Source of the DNA: Halorientalis sp. IM1011
Lineage (GTDB): Archaea; Halobacteriota; Halobacteria; Halobacteriales; Haloarculaceae
DNA length: 64,000 nt
Direction: 5' to 3'
Assembly: GCF_001989615.1 (NCBI RefSeq)
Contig: NZ_CP019067.1
Span: 1,922,001-1,986,000, forward strand
Part shown: positions 1 through 7,986 of the stretch, one piece after another
How the letters are laid out: every line of letters begins with the position of its first letter
How positions within the stretch are numbered: position 1 is the stretch's first letter
Position numbers and translations under genes: made by a program
The notes under the pieces: model-generated
What the model was told of the DNA's origin: nothing
The model's input: only the letters and a program-made list of their open reading frames with translations
Database searches by the model: none

Positions 1-1
1 G

Positions 2-63
2 GGCACCCGGTACTTCGACGGCGTGTCGACCTTCCTCACCCGCCGGCTCCGCACGGGCGACTA
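2..63 (+). CDS. C-terminal end of an unidentified protein (partial)
   Basis: An open frame runs in from the left edge and ends at a TAG at 61-63. Only about 20 residues are visible, ending RRLRTGD. That is too short to assign a family. It converges on the Orc1 gene, whose stop lies 20 bases further on. Confidence 0.5.
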
Positions 64-83
64 GCCCCCGCCGGCCGAGCCGG

Positions 84-1220
84 CTACGTTTCCAGTCGGT
101 CGAGCACGGCGTCGGCGTCGTAGTTCAGCGTCAGCTCCCGCGAGCGACCCCGGCCGTCCACGTCGGTGTAGGTGGCGTCGATGATCCCCAACCGATCGAG
201 TTTGTTGATGATCTCCGAGTACCGGGTGTAGCCCAGATCGGTCCGGTCGTTGAAGGTGTCGTAGACGTCGCCGGCCTGTTCGCCGGAGTGTTCGGCGATC
301 ACCGCGACGAGGGCGGCCTCGCTGTCCGAGAGCCCCTGTAGCGCCCGCGAGAGGTGGACGAACTTCGATTTGTCGTAGGCCTCTTCGACGTCCTCGACGC
401 TGACCTCCGTCGAGGCGCGCATCTCGGCGTTCAGCCCAGCCCGGCGGAGCAGATCGATCCCGACCCGCAGGTCACCGTTGGACTCGGCGGTGAGTTCGGC
501 CACCCGGTCGAGTTCTCTGGGCGAGATCACGCCGTCGTGGAAGCCGCGGTCGACGCGTTCGTTCAGGATGTCGACGATCTCGCTCTCGTCGTATTTGGGG
601 AAGTAGACCTCCTCGGGGCGGAACACCGACTGGACGCGCCCGTCGAGTTCCTCGATCACGTCCAGATCCAGATCCGAGGAGATACAGATGACGCCGATCT
701 TCGCGCCGGCGTGTTCCTCGTGGGCGCGCAGAAGCGAGTACAGCGTATCGGAGGCCTCGTTCTCGTAGAAGAGGTAGTTCACGTCGTCTAGGGCCACCAC
801 GAGGACCTCCTCGTCGTCGACCAGGCGGTCGGTCACCTGCTCGAACAGCCGCTTGAAGGAGATGCCCGAGGAGGGCGGTTCGTAGTCGAAGATCCCCTCG
901 AACAGTCTGGAGAAGACGGAGTAGCGGGTGCCGTTGACCTGGCAGTTGACCCGGACCGCTCGCACGTCGGTGGTCTCGGCCCGGAGTTCGGTGAACAGTT
1001 TCTGGATCGCCGTCGTCTTCCCGGTCCCGGGCGGGCCGCGGGCGACGACGTTCAGCGGCCGCGAGCCCCGGACCGCCGGCCGGAGGGCGTACTTCAGGCT
1101 CTCCATCTGCGAGTCGCGGTGGTGGAACGTCTCGGGCAGGTAGTCGATCTCGAAGACGTGCTCGTCTCGAAACACCGACTCGTCCCACGAGAGCATCCCC
1201 TCCTCGGGGTCGTCGGTCAT
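84..1220 (-). CDS. Orc1/Cdc6 family replication initiator ATPase
   Basis: 378 aa. Orc1/Cdc6 proteins bind replication origins and load the MCM helicase. An AAA+ core is visible, with Walker A GPPGTGKT at residues 62-69 and Walker B LVVALDDV near 140-147. A C-terminal winged-helix region covers roughly residues 290-378 (ending NYDADAVLDRLET). The start was set at the ATG read from 1218-1220 (MTDDPEEG). The same frame stays open much further upstream, but that part is the antisense shadow of the histidine kinase gene. The kinase gene lies 44 bp upstream in the same orientation, leaving no room for an origin on that side. No origin recognition boxes were recognised here, so this may be an Orc paralogue away from its origin. 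Confidence 0.9.
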   Translation of the reverse strand: MTDDPEEGMLSWDESVFRDEHVFEIDYLPETFHHRDSQMESLKYALRPAVRGSRPLNVVARGPPGTGKTTAIQKLFTELRAETTDVRAVRVNCQVNGTRYSVFSRLFEGIFDYEPPSSGISFKRLFEQVTDRLVDDEEVLVVALDDVNYLFYENEASDTLYSLLRAHEEHAGAKIGVICISSDLDLDVIEELDGRVQSVFRPEEVYFPKYDESEIVDILNERVDRGFHDGVISPRELDRVAELTAESNGDLRVGIDLLRRAGLNAEMRASTEVSVEDVEEAYDKSKFVHLSRALQGLSDSEAALVAVIAEHSGEQAGDVYDTFNDRTDLGYTRYSEIINKLDRLGIIDATYTDVDGRGRSRELTLNYDADAVLDRLET

Positions 1221-1264
1221 CAGTTTCACCACGCTCCCCGTCGCACTTAGTGTTTCGCCAGCAC

Positions 1265-2698
1265 TCACGTCCCAGTTACGGGCAACTCGACGACGAACAC
1301 GGCCCCGGACTCGTCGTCGGCCCGGTCCTCGACCCACACCGATCCGCCGTAGCTGTCGACGAGACTGTAGACGAGATAGAGGCCGATCCCCGACCCCGGA
1401 CTCTCCAGCCCCTTCTCGTCTTTCCCGAAGATCGTCTCTTTCTGCCCGTCGGGGACGCCGGGGCCGTCGTCGGCCACGCGGACACGGACCACCTCGGCGT
1501 CGCGCTCGGCCGAGACAGTGACGGTCGGCGACTGGCCGTCGTTGTGCTGGACCGCGTTGTTCAGCAAATTCCGGAACACCGAGGGGAGCATGCCGTCGGC
1601 AGCGACCCGGGTGTCGGGCAACTCGCCCTCGATCTCGACGGTCGCGTGCGGATAGGACTCGCGGTGCTTCTCGATCTCCGTCCCGAGGGTGTCGGCGAGG
1701 TCGGTCGGCTCGGGTTCGATCTCGCCGTCGCCGACGACCACGTCGACGTGATCGCGCGCAATCTCGGTGAGTTCGACGACGTGCTCGCTGGCTCGCGCGA
1801 TCCGCTCCAGTGCGTCCCGACCGTCCTCGCCGACGTGGGCTTCGAGCGCCTCCAGCCACGCCAGCACGACGGTCATGTCGTTGCGGATGTCGTGGCGCAC
1901 GACGCGGTTGAGGACCTCCAGCTGTTCGGTCCGCTCGGCCAGCTGTCGCTGGTGTTCGACCCGCTCGGAGATGTCCCGGACCGTCCCGATCACCTTCCGC
2001 AACTCGCCGTCGAACCGGACCGCCGACAGCCGGACCTCGATCACGCCGAAGATTCCGTTCGGCGACTCCAGATCGAGTTGCGTCCGGTCGTCGCCACTCT
2101 CGACGAACGCCTCGAAGGCCCGCTCGAACTGTTCGACCGGCTCCGGGCCGGACACGCTCTCCTCGGCGAAGACCCGCGCTGTGTTCCCGAGCCAGCGCTC
2201 TCGGTCGATTCCGGTCACCTCGGTGATCCGCGGGTTGACGTACTCGATGGTCCCGTCGGTGTCGAAGACGTACACGCCGTCGCTGACGTTCTCGACGATG
2301 GTCTCGTAGAGCGTGGCTTCCCGTTTCGAGTCCTTGAGATCCGAGATGTCGCGGGTCCGGGCGAGCCCGATCTCGCCATCGGCCGTGTCGACGATCGACA
2401 GCGCCACCTCGGTCCAGAAGTGGGTCCCGTCGCTGTGCCGTTTTCGCCACTCGACCGTCGTCGATCCGTCTTCGCGTGCCCGTTCGACGAGCGTTTCCCG
2501 ATCCGCAGGCCACTCCCAGCCGTCAGCCGTCACGTCCGACAGCGTCACTTCGTCCAGTTCCGTCTCGTCGTAGCCCACCAGTTCACAGTACCGCTCGTTC
2601 GCGTCGACGATGCCCCCCGTGTCGGGGTCGAAGACCACGAGAGCGTCGACCGCGTTCTCGAAGAGTGCGCGGTAGTCGACCTGCCCAGCCATTCCCAC
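1265..2698 (-). CDS. PAS-domain sensor histidine kinase
   Basis: 477 aa, with no membrane segment, so probably a cytosolic sensor kinase. Two PAS domains cover about residues 8-120 and 130-245. They are followed by a dimerisation/phosphoacceptor helix with His269 in the motif VVRHDIRND. The ATPase domain has an N-box near 377-386 (RNLLNNAVQHN), a G1 box at 410-413 (DDGPG) and a G2 box near 436-440 (GSGIGL). The H-box with the HDIRN pattern is typical of haloarchaeal kinases. No response regulator gene lies beside it, so the partner is unknown. An alternative start two codons in (third residue Met) is equally possible. Confidence 0.9.
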   Translation of the reverse strand: MGMAGQVDYRALFENAVDALVVFDPDTGGIVDANERYCELVGYDETELDEVTLSDVTADGWEWPADRETLVERAREDGSTTVEWRKRHSDGTHFWTEVALSIVDTADGEIGLARTRDISDLKDSKREATLYETIVENVSDGVYVFDTDGTIEYVNPRITEVTGIDRERWLGNTARVFAEESVSGPEPVEQFERAFEAFVESGDDRTQLDLESPNGIFGVIEVRLSAVRFDGELRKVIGTVRDISERVEHQRQLAERTEQLEVLNRVVRHDIRNDMTVVLAWLEALEAHVGEDGRDALERIARASEHVVELTEIARDHVDVVVGDGEIEPEPTDLADTLGTEIEKHRESYPHATVEIEGELPDTRVAADGMLPSVFRNLLNNAVQHNDGQSPTVTVSAERDAEVVRVRVADDGPGVPDGQKETIFGKDEKGLESPGSGIGLYLVYSLVDSYGGSVWVEDRADDESGAVFVVELPVTGT

Positions 2699-2744
2699 GT
2701 ACTATGGAGATCCAACACATGACGTTTTGGGACAGGTCGGCTCC

Positions 2745-3080
2745 CGACCCTCCGCTTCGAGTCGACTCGGCCCTGCAGCTGTTTGGCTTCGTCCGGAATC
2801 TCGCTCCAGGCGACGCTCTCTTGCTCGACGACGTTCTCGGGGCCCATCACGTCGGCGCTCAGCACTGTCGCGGCGGCGACCGCGCACGTTGGCCGCCCGG
2901 TGGCTCGCCCACGGGGTTCGCGCCCGGCCGGTTCGCCGAACCGACGACGATCCGATCGACCATGCCGTAGGTCTCGTGTGGCGGGCACGTGAAGTCGTGG
3001 ACACCCTCCCGCTCGAAGGTGTACAGCCAGTCCACGGACGGGCACGGAAACAACTCGCGGCCACGCCGGGATTGAAAAAG
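2745..3080 (-). pseudogene. Decayed halocyanin/plastocyanin-like copper protein
   Basis: One minus-strand frame encodes a cupredoxin C-terminal half: a VDWLYTFEREG strand, then CPPHETYGM, which carries the Cys, His and Met ligands of a type-1 copper site, then VDRIVVG. This frame hits a stop at 2859-2861. A second frame continues with MGPENVVEQESVAWSEIPDEA (2775-2850), which looks like the usual tail of haloarchaeal halocyanins. The N-terminal half, with the first His ligand and the signal peptide, is missing. The call therefore rests on a truncation plus at least one frameshift near 2880-2900. An assembly indel could explain the frameshift but not the missing N-terminus. Confidence 0.55.
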
Positions 3081-3142
3081 AGTTAACACGACGAGGTCGG
3101 AAGCACCTGCCAACACGTCCGGGGGGACGTGGGGGAATCTGG

Positions 3143-3574
3143 ATGTACTGGCTCGCGGCACTGTCTCTCGGGTCGGCTCTCGCGGTCGTCACCGCGGCGG
3201 TCGTCGATCGCTGTCGGGCGACCGCGGCCGCGCGGCCGATCTCGATCGCGAGTGCGATACCTGTGCTCACCGGGACCGCGAGTGCGAGCGCTGCCGGTCA
3301 GGTCGGAACGGTCGCGTGCCAGCTCGGTATCGGCGACCTCGTCACCTTCGCCATCGCCGCCCTCGCTGTGTTCCACGTCGTGGCGGGGGCGATCAAGGCG
3401 ACGTCGGCGTTCGACCATCTCGGCTCGACCCGCGCCGACCGTCAGCGACAGGGCCGACGCGCCATGATCGGCGCGCTCCAGGTGACCGCCGGCGCCTTTT
3501 TCCCCGTCCTCGTCGGCGCCATCTTCACCGTCGTCCTGGACTTCGAACTCGGCGCGTGTATCCACCTGATCTGA
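3143..3574 (+). CDS. Small multi-spanning membrane protein, function unknown
   Basis: 143 aa. I do not recognise the family. Hydrophobic segments lie near residues 2-22, 34-50, 60-84 and 106-130, so three or four membrane helices are likely. The middle carries the polar stretch STRADRQRQGRR, a probable cytoplasmic loop. It stands alone between the halocyanin relic and a hairpin-rich intergenic region, facing the MutS-like gene. The ATG at 3143 gives a start that leads straight into the first hydrophobic segment, the usual pattern for a leaderless membrane protein gene. Confidence 0.7.
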   Translation: MYWLAALSLGSALAVVTAAVVDRCRATAAARPISIASAIPVLTGTASASAAGQVGTVACQLGIGDLVTFAIAALAVFHVVAGAIKATSAFDHLGSTRADRQRQGRRAMIGALQVTAGAFFPVLVGAIFTVVLDFELGACIHLI

Positions 3575-3869
3575 GCTACGGGCCGCTCCACTCCGCTCAC
3601 GGGCTTCGGCCGTTCGCGTGTCGAGACTCTCCTTCCAGTCGAGTCTCGCGGTCGCCGTTCGCATTTTGGAGGCGCTCCCTGCGGTCGCCCTCGCTGCTCG
3701 CGGGTCACTCCGTTCCCCGCTCGCACGTTCGGCGGTCCTCCCTGCGTCGCCGGCGCGTAGCGCCGGCTGCACGAGGGATCTTCGATCCCTCGCCGGTCGA
3801 ACCGCCCTGCTCACGGCTCCCTGCGGTCGCCGTTCGCATTTTGGAGGCGCTCCCTGCGGTCGCGCCTCC
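3575..3869. repeat. Intergenic region with a 40-bp direct repeat and two hairpins
   Basis: No gene is supported here. A 40-base sequence beginning CGGTCGCCGTTCGCATTTTG occurs at 3649-3688 and again, identically, at 3824-3863. Between the copies lie two perfect inverted repeats with 3-nt loops. One has an 8-bp stem (3749-3756 with 3760-3767, loop GTA). The other has a 9-bp stem (3772-3780 with 3784-3792, loop TTC). The same hairpin pair layout recurs beside tnpB at 62767-62807. Confidence 0.8.
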
Positions 3870-5900
3870 CTATTCGAACTTCGCCAACAACCGCCGATAG
3901 AACGCTTTCGACCGCTCCTCCCCGTCCTCGGCCAGTTTCTCGACGATCAACTCCGGCGTCGACCGCGCCAGCTCACCCTTGACCGGCGACCGGTTCACCC
4001 GAAGCTCCCCGTCCTCCAGCCCGACGGCCTGAATCCCGTCGACCTGCACGTCGAAGTCGGCGGCCGCCCGGATCTCCCGCGCGAGGTGAGAGACGAACAC
4101 GGCCGTCGCGCCCCGCTCGTCCAGCGCCTCCAGAATTCCGGCCATGATCTTCGCGCTCGCGCCCGGCTCCGTGATCGACTCCAGTTCGTCCACGAGCACG
4201 AGCTTGCGGGCCGGTGCGGGCGACTCGTCGCCGTCTCCCCCGTCGCTCCGCTCGTCACCGACGCCGGTCACCAGCCCGCCGAACTCCCGGAGCGTGGACT
4301 CGAAGGCCCCCGCGTCCAGCGTCCCCTGCGTCTTGGCGTGGTAGTGCAACTCGGCCAGTCGGCCGACGCGGGCCTCCTCGGCGGGCACCGGTAACCCCAT
4401 GTGCGCGAGGATCACGACGAGTGCCACCAGATCCAGCGTCGAGGTCTTCCCACCGCTGTTGACGCCCGACAGAAGCGTCACGCCGTCGACGCCGTACTCG
4501 ACGGGTTCGACGGCCTCGAAGGGCACGTCCAGCAGCGGTGAGCGCCCGCCCTCGATCCGAAAGCCCGCCTCGTCGGAGAGGGTCGGCATCGTGCAGTCGA
4601 ACTCCCGGGCGAAGCGTGCGATAGCGAGTTCCACGTCCAGATCCAGCGCGGCGTCGACCAGTTCCTCGGCGGCCGGCCGCGCGTCGGCCAGTTCGCCCGC
4701 GAGTTCCCGCTTGCGCCGGGTCGCCCGCCGGTCGCGGGCCGCGGTCAACTCTTCTCGGAGGCGGGCGACGACGTTCTCGTCGCGCTCGACGGGAAACGTG
4801 GGGTCGTCCGGGAAGGCCTGCCGGGCGATGCTCTCGGTGTCGCGCAACTGCAACGCGTCCACGAGGTGGTCGCGGGCGGCCGCGACGGCGTCGGCGTACT
4901 CGTCGGCCAGTTCCCGACTCAACAGTGAGTCGACGCCCGCGCCGCGCTCGACCAGCGTCAGGAGGTCCGCGCCCTCGATGGTCACGTCCCGCTCCTCGAT
5001 GGCCTCGCGGAGGCGGTCGTTGGCGACGGACTCGGCGGTCGAGACCGCGGCGTCCAGATCGTCGACGGCCGTCGAGAGCCGGTCGAGTTCCTCGTCGCCC
5101 CGGACCGCCCCGTCGTCGTCGAGCTGTTCGAGGCCCGACTCCAGCGCGTCGAGATCGCAGTCCACGTCGATGTCTGCCAGCTGGGCGACCTCGGCCGCCG
5201 CCCGCAGGCTGTCGCGGTTGCGCGCAAAGAAGGTCAGTACGCGCTCGGGGACGACCTCCGCCGGGTTCTCTAACGCCGCCGGTTCGACGCGCACGTCGCC
5301 GTCGAGTTCGACGCCCGCGAACGTCTCGTCGAGCGCAATCACGGTCGCGTACCCCCGCGCCAGTTCCGAGAGCTTGCGGGCGTCGTCGACGAGTTCGACG
5401 CTGACCTCCGGGATCGCCTCCTGTGCGCGGGCGTAGGTCTCGGCGTCGCCGGTCGCCAGACAGCGGTCGCGGATCCGGACGTCGCCGGGTTCGTCGAGTG
5501 GCTCTACGTCGGCGAGTGCGTCCAGCACCGCGGGATCGGGGTCGCGCTCGGTCGCCGTACTGGCGAACGCGCGGACCTCCTCGATTCGAGATTCGGTAGC
5601 GCTGGGATAGATCGTCTCCAGTCGCCGGGCGGCGTAGTCGGTGACCGTCCGTTCCTGGAGCAGGCCGAGTGCGTCGCGGTAGAGTTCGCGGGCGCGATCG
5701 GTTCCGAGAAAGCCGCCTGGGTCGTCGTGGTCGCGCCGGATCGCACCGCGAGCGATGCGGGCCGCCCGGCCCGCGCTGATGCCGGGCGCGCGGGCGATGG
5801 CGGCCACGTCGCCCTCCCGGAGCGCGCGCTCGGGATCGTCGAGTTCGGCCAGTCGCTCGGCCGTCTTCGCGCCGACCCCGGGAATCGCTTCCAGGTCCAT
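3870..5900 (-). CDS. MutS2-like DNA repair ATPase with N-terminal helix-hairpin-helix
   Basis: 676 aa. The N-terminus (residues 1-50) holds helix-hairpin-helix repeats of the type used for DNA backbone binding (IPGVGAKTAERLAEL, APGISAGRAARIA). A long helical middle region of MutS core/clamp type follows. The C-terminal ABC-type ATPase has Walker A GVNSGGKTS near 479-487, Walker B LVLVDE near 567-572 and a switch His in VFVSH near 601-605. There is no mismatch-recognition domain with a Phe-x-Glu motif at the N-terminus and no Smr nuclease domain at the C-terminus, so it is not classical MutS1 or bacterial MutS2. Haloarchaeal MutS5-type proteins are the nearest description. The start at 5898-5900 places MDLEAIPGVG directly at the first HhH. 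Confidence 0.85.
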   Translation of the reverse strand: MDLEAIPGVGAKTAERLAELDDPERALREGDVAAIARAPGISAGRAARIARGAIRRDHDDPGGFLGTDRARELYRDALGLLQERTVTDYAARRLETIYPSATESRIEEVRAFASTATERDPDPAVLDALADVEPLDEPGDVRIRDRCLATGDAETYARAQEAIPEVSVELVDDARKLSELARGYATVIALDETFAGVELDGDVRVEPAALENPAEVVPERVLTFFARNRDSLRAAAEVAQLADIDVDCDLDALESGLEQLDDDGAVRGDEELDRLSTAVDDLDAAVSTAESVANDRLREAIEERDVTIEGADLLTLVERGAGVDSLLSRELADEYADAVAAARDHLVDALQLRDTESIARQAFPDDPTFPVERDENVVARLREELTAARDRRATRRKRELAGELADARPAAEELVDAALDLDVELAIARFAREFDCTMPTLSDEAGFRIEGGRSPLLDVPFEAVEPVEYGVDGVTLLSGVNSGGKTSTLDLVALVVILAHMGLPVPAEEARVGRLAELHYHAKTQGTLDAGAFESTLREFGGLVTGVGDERSDGGDGDESPAPARKLVLVDELESITEPGASAKIMAGILEALDERGATAVFVSHLAREIRAAADFDVQVDGIQAVGLEDGELRVNRSPVKGELARSTPELIVEKLAEDGEERSKAFYRRLLAKFE

Positions 5901-6012
5901 CGCCCCCTCCTACCGAACCCGGGGCCAAAAGCGTTCCCGGGTCGCGTGGGTGACTCCCCGCCCGCGGAGCCGAGACAACGGGCTTTTGCGCCGTGACGGC
6001 CAAGTCGGGGCC

Positions 6013-6906
6013 ATGGCAGCCGAGGACACCAGTGTCGACGCGGACGCGGTTTCGGACAAGATCGCGGCCGTCCGCGACGACCTGGCCGAGATGGACGGCG
6101 TGTTGATCGCCTTCTCCGGCGGCGTCGACTCAAGCGTCGTCGCCGCCCTCGCCCACGACGCCCTGGGCGAGGACGCCGTCGCCTGCACCGCCAAAAGCGA
6201 GACCCTCCCCGCCGAGGAACTGGAGGACGCCAACCGGGTGACCGACGAGATCGGTATCCGCCACGACATCGTCGAATTCTCGGAACTCGCCAGCGACGAG
6301 TTCGTCGCCAACGGCGAGGACCGATGCTATCACTGCCGGTCGATGCGCCTCTCGGCGATGTACGACCACGCCCTCGAACTCGACATCGACGTGGTCTGTG
6401 ACGGCACCAACGTCTCCGACACCGGCGAGGGGCATCGGCCGGGCCTCCGGGCCGTCGAGGAACTCGACGCCTACTCGCCCCTGCTCGAACACGGCATCAC
6501 CAAGCCCGAGGTCCGCGAGATCGCCCGCCGGTACGATCTCTCGGTCGCCGACAAACCCTCGATGGCCTGTCTCTCCTCGCGGATCCCCACGGGACTCGAA
6601 GTCACCGAGGATCGCCTCTCCCGCATCGAGAAGGCCGAGCGCCTGCTGCGGACGTGGGGCTTCGAGCAGTTCCGCGTGCGCGACCACGACGACCTCGCCC
6701 GCATCGAGATCGCCGAGGACGAACTCGACGTGGCCCTCGACCCCGACTTCGTGCGGGCCGCCCGCGACCACATCGGCGACCTCGGCTTCGACCACGTGAC
6801 GCTGGACCTGCACGGGTATCAAACTGGGAGCGTGAGTCCCGACGAGGAGGACGACGAACCGCTCGTCGAGGACGTGTTCGACGCCGACTACCCGACCGGG
6901 GAGTGA
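6013..6906 (+). CDS. larE: LarE-family ATP-dependent sulfurtransferase
   Basis: 297 aa. LarE adenylates a carboxylate of pyridinium dicarboxylate mononucleotide and then inserts sulfur, a step in nickel-pincer cofactor synthesis. The PP-loop ATP pyrophosphatase motif SGGVDSS lies at 35-41. The CLSSR signature has Cys186, the position of the sacrificial cysteine in the Lactobacillus enzyme. Two more cysteines occur as CYHC at 105 and 108. Three such cysteines are the hallmark of the LarE class that holds a [4Fe-4S] cluster and need not destroy its own cysteine; placing this protein in that class is inference. No larB or larC gene is in the window. The ATG at 6013 was chosen because the frame upstream overlaps the divergent MutS-like gene. 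Confidence 0.85.
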   Translation: MAAEDTSVDADAVSDKIAAVRDDLAEMDGVLIAFSGGVDSSVVAALAHDALGEDAVACTAKSETLPAEELEDANRVTDEIGIRHDIVEFSELASDEFVANGEDRCYHCRSMRLSAMYDHALELDIDVVCDGTNVSDTGEGHRPGLRAVEELDAYSPLLEHGITKPEVREIARRYDLSVADKPSMACLSSRIPTGLEVTEDRLSRIEKAERLLRTWGFEQFRVRDHDDLARIEIAEDELDVALDPDFVRAARDHIGDLGFDHVTLDLHGYQTGSVSPDEEDDEPLVEDVFDADYPTGE

Positions 6907-6962
6907 CCGTCGGCGAAACTGGACAGACGACGAGGCGATCGTCAATTCCCGGGTTGCCCGAA

Positions 6963-7208
6963 CTACTCGCCTCGTTCCTCACTGGATTGGAGCGTCCGGT
7001 TCAGTTCCGCCACTGACCGAGACAGGTTCCACAACTGAAAGGCGATCACGACGAGGAGAGCGATGACGATGGCCGCAACTGTGAACTCGACCGACACGAA
7101 CGCAGACCCGAGAATTAACGACCCGAGAAACAGTGCAAGCAAGAGCCTCGCGAACGACTCCGAACTGATACCGCTGGACAGATCGGATTCCTCGTCGTGA
7201 CTGGACAT
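6963..7208 (-). CDS. Small two-helix membrane protein, function unknown
   Basis: 81 aa. A polar N-terminus rich in Ser and acidic residues (1-20) leads into two hydrophobic segments at about 21-40 and 43-64. A charged C-terminal helix follows (SRSVAELNRTLQSSEERGE) that could form a short coiled coil. I do not recognise the family. It lies between larE (convergent) and the phosphatase gene upstream in the same direction. Confidence 0.6.
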   Translation of the reverse strand: MSSHDEESDLSSGISSESFARLLLALFLGSLILGSAFVSVEFTVAAIVIALLVVIAFQLWNLSRSVAELNRTLQSSEERGE

Positions 7209-7304
7209 CGTTGGTAGCCGAATCGATCAGCGTCTCACTTACTTCTTCGGCTCGGAAACCGGCCGTTCGATCACCGACCTGTCGCTCCGACCCGGCTCCG
7301 TCAC

Positions 7305-7946
7305 TCACTCCAACGCCTCGACGTCCCGATACCCGGTCTCGTTCTCCCGCAAAACTTCGGTCTCGCCGGCCTCGTGATCGTACCGGAGTTCGTTCACCGC
7401 GCAGTTGCGCTGTGAGAGCGTCGTGATCGCCGTCGGGAGGTCGGTCCCCCGGACGTGCGCGAGCAGGACGTAGATCGGGCCGCCGTGGGTCACCACCAGC
7501 ACCTCCTCGTCCGGGCCGGCCTGCTCCAGCAGGTCCTCCCACGCGACGAGGACGCGCTCGCGCGCTCCGAGGAGGCTCTCGCCGCCAGCGGGGCGACTCT
7601 CCAGGCCGAGCATCCCGACCGAGCCGCGGTGTTCGGGGAACTCGCCGAACACCTGTTCGTAGGTCAGTCCCTGAAACTCGCCGAAGGAGCGCTCGCGCCA
7701 GCCTTTCGTGAACTCGGGGTCGGGGAAGTCGCCGCCCTCGCGAACCATGGCCGTGGTCTCGCGGGTTCGCCGGAGGTCGGAGGCGACGATTCGGTCGAGG
7801 TCGTACGACTCCGCGAGGTGGCGGCCGGCGGCGCGGGCCTGCTGGCGGCCGCGATCGTTCAGCGGCGACGCGGCCCACCCCTGGATTCGCCCCTCGCGGT
7901 TCCACTCGGTCTCGCCGTGCCGGAGTACGACGACCGTCGTCATCAC
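7305..7946 (-). CDS. Histidine phosphatase family protein
   Basis: 213 aa. The catalytic RHGE motif is at residues 9-12 (VVLRHGETEWN), and the second catalytic His sits in VVTHGGPIYVLL in the C-terminal third. RRTRET near residue 60 supplies the second phosphate-binding arginine. The family includes phosphoglycerate mutases, phosphatases for sugar phosphates and alpha-ribazole phosphatase; the sequence alone does not separate these. Two adjacent ATG codons make the start uncertain by one residue. Confidence 0.85.
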   Translation of the reverse strand: MMTTVVVLRHGETEWNREGRIQGWAASPLNDRGRQQARAAGRHLAESYDLDRIVASDLRRTRETTAMVREGGDFPDPEFTKGWRERSFGEFQGLTYEQVFGEFPEHRGSVGMLGLESRPAGGESLLGARERVLVAWEDLLEQAGPDEEVLVVTHGGPIYVLLAHVRGTDLPTAITTLSQRNCAVNELRYDHEAGETEVLRENETGYRDVEALE

Positions 7947-7986
7947 GTGGCGGTTCGACGGGGGTCGAAAAGAGTGTGCAGGTTCG

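Noticed and set aside
1-1270. Possible replication origin beside the Orc1 gene
   Set aside because: Only 20 and 44 bp separate the gene from its neighbours, and no repeated origin recognition box or A/T-rich unwinding region was seen.
1221-2513. Long N-terminal extension of the Orc1 frame
   Set aside because: The extra 430 residues are Arg-rich shadow of the histidine kinase in another frame. The AAA+ protein begins properly at 1220.
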